Source: Planctomycetaceae bacterium (GTDB lineage: Bacteria; Planctomycetota; Planctomycetia; Pirellulales; Thermoguttaceae). From it: DNA of 10,968 nt. The notes below the pieces were generated by a model. The model made no database searches and was not told the DNA's origin. It saw only the letters and a program-made list of their open reading frames with translations. This document shows positions 6,398 through 10,968 of the stretch, piece by piece (the first letter of the stretch is position 1; each line of letters starts with the position of its first letter). The DNA lies in the NCBI GenBank assembly GCA_031282385.1, contig JAITDV010000065.1:1-10968 (forward strand), read 5' to 3'. Both the position numbers and the translations under genes were made by a program.

Positions 6398-7492
6398 TCA
6401 CGGAACAGACGCGGATTCACTTCCGATAGCGGAACCTAACGCTCCCCAAATTCCCCAATGCGAAATTCCGCCTTCATCTGTATGTTTCAAGATGTTGGTG
6501 GAATCTGATTGTCCGGTTGTGATGGCATTTATTGAGTTGTTGATCAAATGCACTGAACCATCTCCGAACAGACAATTGACTCCGCCCGGATGACTACTTG
6601 ACGGAGTATTGAGTATTAGCGCGTCGCCCCAATCTTTACCCGCACAACTTGCAGAGTTTGGCGGCATAACTGTCATAAGACCGTTTACGCTTATGTCTCC
6701 GTTTGCCCATTGGATTCCGATACTATTTCCTGCGGCGCTGGTTGCCGCTTGTGCGGTTAGACATTGTTGTCTTGTTGCTGTTGCAGAATCGTTATTCCAA
6801 GCCGATATCAATGCAGTTCCGGCTTTGGGATTTACAGGAAAATATTGTGACCGCGATGCTTTGAGACCAACTCGTTCCGACATGGCAATAGTATTTGACA
6901 ATCCATCAGAAATTCCAGCTAATTCTTTGAACGAATATTTCAATCCCAAAAAACCACGCGGACAATGAACCGGCGTAGCATTATCGGCGTCAGCGGAACC
7001 TCCTCCAACTATCACATCACCGTAAACTATCGCGTAATTATTTCGACCGGCGTAGTTGCACGCAGCAATTGGAACTTCACCGGAATTTGATGGACAAACT
7101 AAACCAGAGAGTGTCAAATTGGTTGCTATTGCCGGCCATTTTTCATAGTTGATGGCGTCTGTTTTATTCACAAACTCGTCGTAAAGTGCGCCTTGCTCAA
7201 AATACGGACACAGTTGGAGAAGTGCAGCGAATTTGTGGGACGGAACTGTAGTACCAGAATGAATTTTGTACATTCCTGACGGCAATTTGTTATTTGAGTC
7301 GTGAAAGTTGTGAATTGCCAATCCGAGTTGTCTGAGATTGCTTGAGCATTTTGCGCGTCGTGAAGCTTCTCGTGCAGCTTGAACGGCGGGCAAAAGCAAC
7401 GCGATCAATACGCCAATAATCGCAATCACAACCAGAAGCTCAACAAGCGTAAAACCAAATAAACCAAGAAAAGGTTTGAGAGAAATCCCCAA
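6398..7492 (-). CDS. DUF1559 prepilin-like (H-x9-DG) protein, probably phase variable
   Basis: It is a type IV pilin/pseudopilin-like protein of the DUF1559 family, expected to be processed by a prepilin peptidase and exposed at the surface or in a secretion pseudopilus. Numbering is from TTG 7492 (364 aa). Residues 14-36 are the class III signal, FTLVELLVVIAIIGVLIALL, with Gly13 before the cleavage site and Glu18 as the +5 residue. The family stretch LPAVQAAREASRRAKC and NLRQLGLAIHNFHDS follow. The C-terminal box is His301-x9-Asp311-Gly312. The TTG start has no ribosome-binding site, and the frame stays open upstream to 7552 through a 12-base G tract with no better start. An upstream ATG frame (7530-7634) would join it if the tract lost one G, giving 411 aa with a 60-residue leader. 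It lies between inverted copies of a mobile element. The family is very secure; the N-terminus is not. Confidence 0.9.
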   Translation of the reverse strand: MGISLKPFLGLFGFTLVELLVVIAIIGVLIALLLPAVQAAREASRRAKCSSNLRQLGLAIHNFHDSNNKLPSGMYKIHSGTTVPSHKFAALLQLCPYFEQGALYDEFVNKTDAINYEKWPAIATNLTLSGLVCPSNSGEVPIAACNYAGRNNYAIVYGDVIVGGGSADADNATPVHCPRGFLGLKYSFKELAGISDGLSNTIAMSERVGLKASRSQYFPVNPKAGTALISAWNNDSATATRQQCLTAQAATSAAGNSIGIQWANGDISVNGLMTVMPPNSASCAGKDWGDALILNTPSSSHPGGVNCLFGDGSVHLINNSINAITTGQSDSTNILKHTDEGGISHWGIWGALGSAIGSESASVP

Positions 7493-7529
7493 AAATTTAT
7501 CGTAACGATAATTTGGGCAAGTTTGAAAT

Positions 7530-7634
7530 TTATCTGCCCCCCCCCCCCTCGCCTATTTTAACATTTACATTAACATCAACCTTGACGTTAAATTCAGTAG
7601 CAACCAAACTTGACAATAAATTTGTCTTTCTCAT
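7530..7634 (-). CDS. Out-of-frame 5' portion of the DUF1559 gene
   Basis: A 34-codon frame begins at ATG 7634 with GGAG (7644-7647) nine bases upstream; ATGs at 7643 and 7649 are in the same frame. It reads MRKTNLLSSLVATEF, then a valine/asparagine-alternating stretch, then GEGGGGR and TAA (7530-7532). It enters the 12-G tract and stops 5 bases after it. With 11 or 14 G it would read on as GADKFQTCPNYRYDKF into the prepilin. As sequenced it would make only a short peptide, the OFF state of the gene. It could instead be a true leader peptide, or the tract length could be a sequencing error. Confidence 0.6.
   Translation of the reverse strand: MRKTNLLSSLVATEFNVKVDVNVNVKIGEGGGGR
7537..7548. repeat. 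Homopolymer run of 12 C (12 G on the coding strand)
   Basis: An uninterrupted run of 12 C stands out in an AT-rich surrounding. It lies exactly at the junction of the two frames described for the DUF1559 gene. Runs of this length are prone to slipped-strand length changes. Confidence 0.9.
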
Positions 7635-7649
7635 TTTTTTCATCTCCAT

Positions 7650-8035
7650 TAAAAATTTTGTTAGAGGATTTGATAAACGTTACAAAAATTATTGACGCTG
7701 CAATTTTTTTCTTTGGCAAAAAAAGAAAAAAACCAGCCCAATAAACAATATAATTTACACACTCACAATTTAACTTGTACAATTTTTCGCAAAAATGTTC
7801 GTTAAAATCATCGTGCTAAACTAAACAAAAACTTGCGTTACAAACTAAACTTATGTTATAAGTTTTTGTTGCGTGAACTCTGCAAAACGAAATTTTTTCA
7901 ATTCATTTTTTCATTTCCGCACAACAACGCAGGGGCGACATTATAAATCAATTCAACACAAGATACAAGACCAATCAACAATAATTAAGAAATATTTACT
8001 GTGAGTTTATCATAAAGAAAAAAATAAATGTTCAT
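7650..8035. other. AT-rich intergenic region upstream of the DUF1559 gene
   Basis: No gene was recognised. It should contain the promoter of the prepilin gene, but no convincing -35/-10 pair was found on the minus strand. A perfect palindrome AAACTTAT-GTT-ATAAGTTT lies at 7847-7865 and could be an operator or a weak hairpin. The short minus-strand open frame at 7594-7782 is in another frame and does not look like a protein. Confidence 0.4.
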
Positions 8036-8232
8036 TAGACCTTTTCTTTAACTCCTCCGAGACCACCCCTGACCCCTCCGAAGGTGAGGAATTATTCGCC
8101 TCCGAAGGAGGCGTCTTCTTATTCCCCTCCTTCGGAGGGGCTAGGGGTGGTCTCGGAGGAGTAAAAGAAAAGGTTTTTCGTTGTAGATTTTTTGTTGCGT
8201 TGATGTATTTTTAGGTTAGAAAAAAGGTCTAA
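8036..8232 (-). mobile_element. 195-bp palindromic MITE-like element, copy B (inverted)
   Basis: This is the reverse complement of copy A with few changes, with TAGACCTTTT at the left and AAAAAAGGTCTA at the right. The interior is a near-perfect giant hairpin: 20 paired bases (8051-8070 with 8143-8162), then 12 (8073-8084 with 8129-8140), and a central CGCCTCC-GAA-GGAGGCG (8097-8113). No protein is encoded. The prepilin and lipoprotein genes lie between copies A and B. Confidence 0.85.
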
Positions 8233-8255
8233 TAATTACTATTGCAACTTAATAA

Positions 8256-8354
8256 ATCGTCCATACGTTAATTTCGTTCATATTCGCCCGCTTATATCTA
8301 TCGGAAGACAGATTTTTACGCTTTTGAATCACGCAATTTTTAGTACGGGCAGTA
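8256..8354 (+). repeat. Hairpin repeat family R, copy 6
   Basis: The loop CTATCGG, the block TTTTTACGCTTTTGAATCACG and the right end TAGTACGGGCAGTAA are well kept. The left end AATCGTCCATACGTTAA is diverged but still roughly pairs with the right end. It ends eight bases from the stop codon of the 222-aa gene. Confidence 0.75.
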
Positions 8355-8361
8355 AGAATGT

Positions 8362-9030
8362 TCAAGAGTAATTATGGGTTTCGGCAATTGCTAGTTGAAT
8401 TCGTGTAAAGGGTTCGAGCAAATCGACGTTGTGCGAAATTCTTTTGAGTTCGTTGAGTAATTGTTCGCGTTCTTTTGATTGGTCGCCCGGAATTGCGACA
8501 GTCCTATTCCCAACTACATAACCTTGCCAATACCCAACATCTAATCCCGTAACTTGTGGAAGCGGTGATATTTCGTTGCCGTCAACTAACTCGCCGGTTT
8601 GCAAACGACCATCCTCAATCCCAAAAGATCGCAACGACTCATTTAACTCTTCAGAAATAATTTTTTTGGGAATAGCCGTTTTTGAAGCAGATTCAGATTC
8701 CGTGTTGCTATTTGGGTTGCAGGACAACTTGTCAAAAATATACGCAACCGGATGATTCGTCAATCCATTTACAGCAAGCACTGACACAATATTCGTCAAT
8801 ATTGTAACAACTTTCAATTTCGATTTAGAAATAAGCGTTTTCGCAATCTGCTCGCCATAAAGATACGGCTCAAGCGCAATACCAAAAAGTATCTCTTGCG
8901 TTTTGCTGGGTTTGATCGGATTAGTACAATGAAATTCTAAAGGACGACCCGCTTGATTAAGCACAAGATACCCGCCGATCAAGCCATGCGGCGTATGATC
9001 AACTACAGTTATAAATCCCAAGTTCTCCAT
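8362..9030 (-). CDS. Conserved-looking protein of unknown function (222 aa)
   Basis: No known domain was recognised. The N-terminal half (1-100) looks compact: FITVVDHTPHGLIGGYLVLN, then AGRPLEFHCTNPIKPSKTQEIL, and LEPYLYGEQIAKTLI. A polar, low-complexity linker rich in Ser, Asn and Glu (about 104-119) separates a C-terminal half with GLDVGYWQGYVV and a charged helix EREQLLNELKRI (187-198). The wording of the N-terminal half recalls a hypothetical protein conserved in planctomycetes, but that is from memory. There is no signal peptide or membrane segment, so a cytoplasmic location is likely. The ATG at 9028-9030 has no good ribosome-binding site. It stands alone, with a repeat of family R on each side. 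The open frame, composition and domain-like layout support a real gene. Confidence 0.75.
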   Translation of the reverse strand: MENLGFITVVDHTPHGLIGGYLVLNQAGRPLEFHCTNPIKPSKTQEILFGIALEPYLYGEQIAKTLISKSKLKVVTILTNIVSVLAVNGLTNHPVAYIFDKLSCNPNSNTESESASKTAIPKKIISEELNESLRSFGIEDGRLQTGELVDGNEISPLPQVTGLDVGYWQGYVVGNRTVAIPGDQSKEREQLLNELKRISHNVDLLEPFTRIQLAIAETHNYS

Positions 9031-9069
9031 CGAAATTATCTTAACAGTTCAATTCTTGTCTTACCCTAA

Positions 9070-9170
9070 TACCGAACGTACTTTAGAATTCGGCGATGCA
9101 AAGGTGTTAAAGCAAGCTCGCCAATTAGGTAAGCTCGTAAAGGTTACCGAAATTTCAAGTGTGAACAGTT
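9070..9170 (-). repeat. Hairpin repeat family R, copy 7 (inverted)
   Basis: Read on the minus strand it begins AACTGTTCACACTTGAAATT and ends AAAGTACGTTCGG. The central part keeps GAGCTTACCTAATTGG but the stem has decayed. It is the only near-complete copy in this orientation and lies upstream of the 222-aa gene, possibly in its leader. Confidence 0.7.
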
Positions 9171-9295
9171 TAAAATAACCAGTTTAACAAAATTCACGTA
9201 TCTGACTCTTATCGGTACAAAACACAAAACTCTTCGCGTCAAACCTAGACAACCCCCAAAGTTCATCTATATTGCCGAATTCAACAATAGTGAAA

Positions 9296-9448
9296 TTCTA
9301 AAAACTCATTTTGTCCACGAATTTTCACGAAAGATCACGAATTAAATATTTGTGCAAATTCATGTCAATTCGTGGATAAAATAAATTATTGTCTAAACTC
9401 GCCAATCCTGAAAATTTTGATAATTCTTTCAAAAATAGTTTTTTAAAG
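9296..9448 (+). repeat. 145-bp dispersed repeat D, copy 2
   Basis: It matches 2657-2800 from TTCTAAAAACTCATTTTG onward. Within it, ATTTTGTCCACGAATT (9308-9323) and AATTCGTGGATAAAAT (9367-9382) are inverted repeats with one mismatch; the right arm is mostly missing from copy 1. It lies just past the proC stop codon. The 125 bases before it (9171-9295) hold nothing recognised. Confidence 0.8.
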
Positions 9449-9478
9449 TTGCCTTATTCTATTGAATATTACTATTTT

Positions 9479-10294
9479 TTATTCGTTTGCGAGTTCTTTT
9501 GATCTTAATGTAGCGGTTTCTACGGCGTTTATTACTGCTGCGCGGAATCCCGCTTTTTCCAATGCCGCAACTCCTGAAATAGTTGTTCCGCGCGGGCTAC
9601 AAACCTTGTCTTTTAAAACTGCCGGATGCTCACCTGTTTGAAGTACCATTCGAGCTGAGCCAAGTACAGTTTGCGCGGCTAACTTTAACGATAACTCCCG
9701 CGATAAACCCATCTTCACTCCACCATCCGCCATTGCCTCAATCATCATATAAACATACGCTGGACCACTGCCCGATAACCCTACTACGGCGTCAAGTTGC
9801 CGTTCAGGAAAACGTATCGCAATACCAACAGTCGATAATAAACTTTGAGCAAGTGCAGCATCCTCATCCGTCGCCCCTTCCGAAAGACAAAAACCACACA
9901 CGCCTTCGCCAACATGACAAGGCGTGTTCGGCATAACTCGTACTAATCTTGCCGTCGTTCCCAATTCCTTCAAATACACCGTTATCGGTAACCCCGGCGC
10001 AACAGAAATCCAAAGCGGTTGAAAACCATGCGCTCGAATCGCCCCCAACGCATGTAAAACCTCATGCATCTGTTGCGGCTTAACCGAAAGCACAACTACT
10101 TCCGACTGCTTGACAAGTTCCTCTATTGTTCCTACAGCCTTACCATTGGTTATCTTGGCAAAACGATTTGACGCCTCAGACAATAAATCATAACCAAAAA
10201 GTTGTTCAGGTCTAACCGTTTGCGTCTTCAAAAAACCAGACGCAAGTGAAGTCGCCATTTGACCTGTACCAATAAATCCTATTTTCTTTTGCAT
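9479..10294 (-). CDS. proC: Pyrroline-5-carboxylate reductase
   Basis: It catalyses the last step of proline synthesis, NAD(P)H-dependent reduction of 1-pyrroline-5-carboxylate to L-proline, in the cytoplasm. The 271-aa length is typical. The N-terminal Rossmann motif is IGFIGTGQMATSLASGF (5-21), followed by VVLSVKPQ (67-74), MPNTPCHVGEGV (121-132), the C-terminal-domain GLSGSGPAYVYMMIEAMADGG (172-192) and SPRGTTISG (233-241). The last replaces the more usual PGGTT by PRGTT. The start is set at ATG 10292-10294 because AGGAG lies eight bases upstream and the Rossmann strand begins at once; an in-frame upstream start at 10381 would add 29 unlike residues and reach into a repeat. It is flanked by repeats and looks monocistronic; CAGTAT-N12-ATACTG (10341-10364) upstream is a possible regulatory dyad. 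Confidence 0.96.
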   Translation of the reverse strand: MQKKIGFIGTGQMATSLASGFLKTQTVRPEQLFGYDLLSEASNRFAKITNGKAVGTIEELVKQSEVVVLSVKPQQMHEVLHALGAIRAHGFQPLWISVAPGLPITVYLKELGTTARLVRVMPNTPCHVGEGVCGFCLSEGATDEDAALAQSLLSTVGIAIRFPERQLDAVVGLSGSGPAYVYMMIEAMADGGVKMGLSRELSLKLAAQTVLGSARMVLQTGEHPAVLKDKVCSPRGTTISGVAALEKAGFRAAVINAVETATLRSKELANE

Positions 10295-10371
10295 AAAAAT
10301 TACTCCTTTTGTTAATTTTTTGTATCGTTGCACTCGAACGCAGTATTCTTGCGAAATGATACTGAAATTTA

Positions 10372-10469
10372 AACTGTTCACACTTTAAATTTCCTTTGTC
10401 ACTGCCTGCTTACTTATTGGAAAGCAGGGCTTTTACGCTCTTGGGTCACATAATTTATAGTACGAAAAA
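10372..10469 (+). repeat. Hairpin repeat family R, copy 8
   Basis: It has AACTGTTCACACTTTAAATT at the left, the stem CCTGCTT/AAGCAGG around ACTTATTGGA, then TTTTACGCTCTTGGGTCACA and TATAGTACG; the last few bases are diverged. The distance from AACTGTTC to GCTTA equals that in copies 1, 2 and 5. It lies between the flagellin stop and the proC leader. Confidence 0.8.
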
Positions 10470-10503
10470 TGCACGACTGAATTGTTATAAATTCTTATAA
10501 AAA

Positions 10504-10968
10504 CTAACCGCCCAATAATGATGCGGCGTATTGTGGAAGTTGGTTGGCGATGCTTAATGTTCTTGCACCTGCTTGAACAAGAATTTGAGCGCGGGTTAAA
10601 CGTGAACTCTCTTCGGCAAAATCTGTATTTGAAATCTGTGATTCGGCTGTTGTGATTTGTGTAAGATTATCTTGCAAAGATGCAATTGTCGGTTCAAGCG
10701 TACTTCTTTGAATTGCTCCCAATCTGCCGCGTAACATTGATACGTACAAAATTGCATCCTCAATTATTTTGTCTGCAAGTTTATTGTCAGTTATCAAATC
10801 TGCATTGTTTCCGCTCCTTAATTGATACAAACGTCCCGATACTCCGCCAAGATTCACCGTACTAACACTCTGAATCCCAATTCTGATTTGTTGCGCCGTT
10901 ATTACTTCAGGTCCAACTTGAAATAACAAGCCTCCGCCCGTAATCGTGAAATTGAGAACATCTCCCGC
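10504..10968 (-). CDS. fliC: Flagellin, C-terminal part (gene continues beyond the window)
   Basis: This is the structural protein of the flagellar filament, exported by the flagellar type III system. The visible 154 residues run in frame to the last base of the window, so the N-terminal part is missing; the first in-window residues are AGDVLNFTITGGG. A variable-domain segment (LGGVSGRLYQLRSG) leads into the D0/D1 C-terminal coiled-coil domain: DAILYVSMLRGRLGAIQR, then LTQITTAESQISNTDFAEE, and the terminal LTRAQILVQAG and ANQLPQYAASLLGG. The C-terminal domain is well conserved and intact, implying a motile stage, as in planctomycete swarmer cells. A hook-associated FlgL-type protein is less likely given the terminal sequence. 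No terminator hairpin directly follows the stop; repeat copy 8 lies 35 bases beyond. Confidence 0.93.
   Translation of the reverse strand, partial: AGDVLNFTITGGGLLFQVGPEVITAQQIRIGIQSVSTVNLGGVSGRLYQLRSGNNADLITDNKLADKIIEDAILYVSMLRGRLGAIQRSTLEPTIASLQDNLTQITTAESQISNTDFAEESSRLTRAQILVQAGARTLSIANQLPQYAASLLGG

Noticed and set aside
7594..7782. 62-codon minus-strand frame upstream of the prepilin gene
   Set aside because: It overlaps the better supported ATG 7634 frame in another phase, and its composition is that of translated AT-rich DNA.
10295..10381. Upstream extension of proC by 29 codons
   Set aside because: ATG 10294 has a good AGGAG site and matches the family's N-terminus; the extension enters a repeat copy.
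1..10968. CRISPR array
   Set aside because: The repeats are long, dispersed and irregularly spaced with no spacer-sized units and no cas genes.
1..10968. tRNA or rRNA genes
   Set aside because: No cloverleaf with a TTCGANTC-type arm and no rRNA-like conserved blocks were found in the intergenic regions.

Overview
The window looks like a chromosomal segment of a low-GC (roughly 40% by eye) member of the Planctomycetota. The strongest pointer is a DUF1559 prepilin-like protein with an N-terminal methylation motif and a C-terminal H-x9-DG box, a family expanded in planctomycetes and their relatives. A sialate O-acetylesterase-like secreted enzyme, a small lipoprotein with a transthyretin/carboxypeptidase-regulatory-like look, and a flagellin with an LLGG terminus fit the same picture. 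A host-associated (gut) lifestyle is possible but is only inference.

Layout. Bases 1-35 are the right end of a 195-bp mobile-element-like repeat. Bases 131-790 hold two decayed genes on the minus strand: a PD-(D/E)XK-type nuclease remnant and a frameshifted IS5-family transposase remnant. Two near-consensus promoters (834-861, 958-985) face a secreted SGNH esterase (1119-2645, +). The 750-bp gap after it is packed with repeats. On the minus strand follow an FMN-binding glutamate-synthase-like protein (3402-4994), a lipoprotein (5612-6142), the DUF1559 prepilin-like protein (6398-7492, probably really starting near 7634), an unrecognised conserved-looking 222-aa protein (8362-9030), proC (9479-10294) and the 3' part of a flagellin gene (10504-10968, running off the window). 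Genes are mostly single units with wide, repeat-filled spacers; no clear operon or multi-gene pathway is seen.

Repeats dominate the non-coding DNA. (i) A ~195-bp palindromic element with TAGACCTTTT termini occurs at 5421-5614, inverted at 8036-8232, and in part at 1-35. (ii) A ~100-bp hairpin repeat with AACTGTTC...AGTACGAACAGTT ends occurs eight times (seven near full length). (iii) A ~145-bp repeat occurs at 2657-2800 and 9296-9448. (iv) A nested palindromic unit lies at 2844-3069.

The most interesting observation is a run of 12 C (12 G on the coding strand) at 7537-7548, upstream of the DUF1559 gene. A short ATG-initiated frame with a ribosome-binding site runs into the tract and stops; the long frame is open from just before the tract but has no good start codon of its own. 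Loss of one G (or gain of two) fuses them. This is the architecture of a slipped-strand phase-variable surface protein. The same cassette (lipoprotein plus prepilin) is bracketed by inverted copies of the 195-bp element, one of which supplies the lipoprotein's stop codon.
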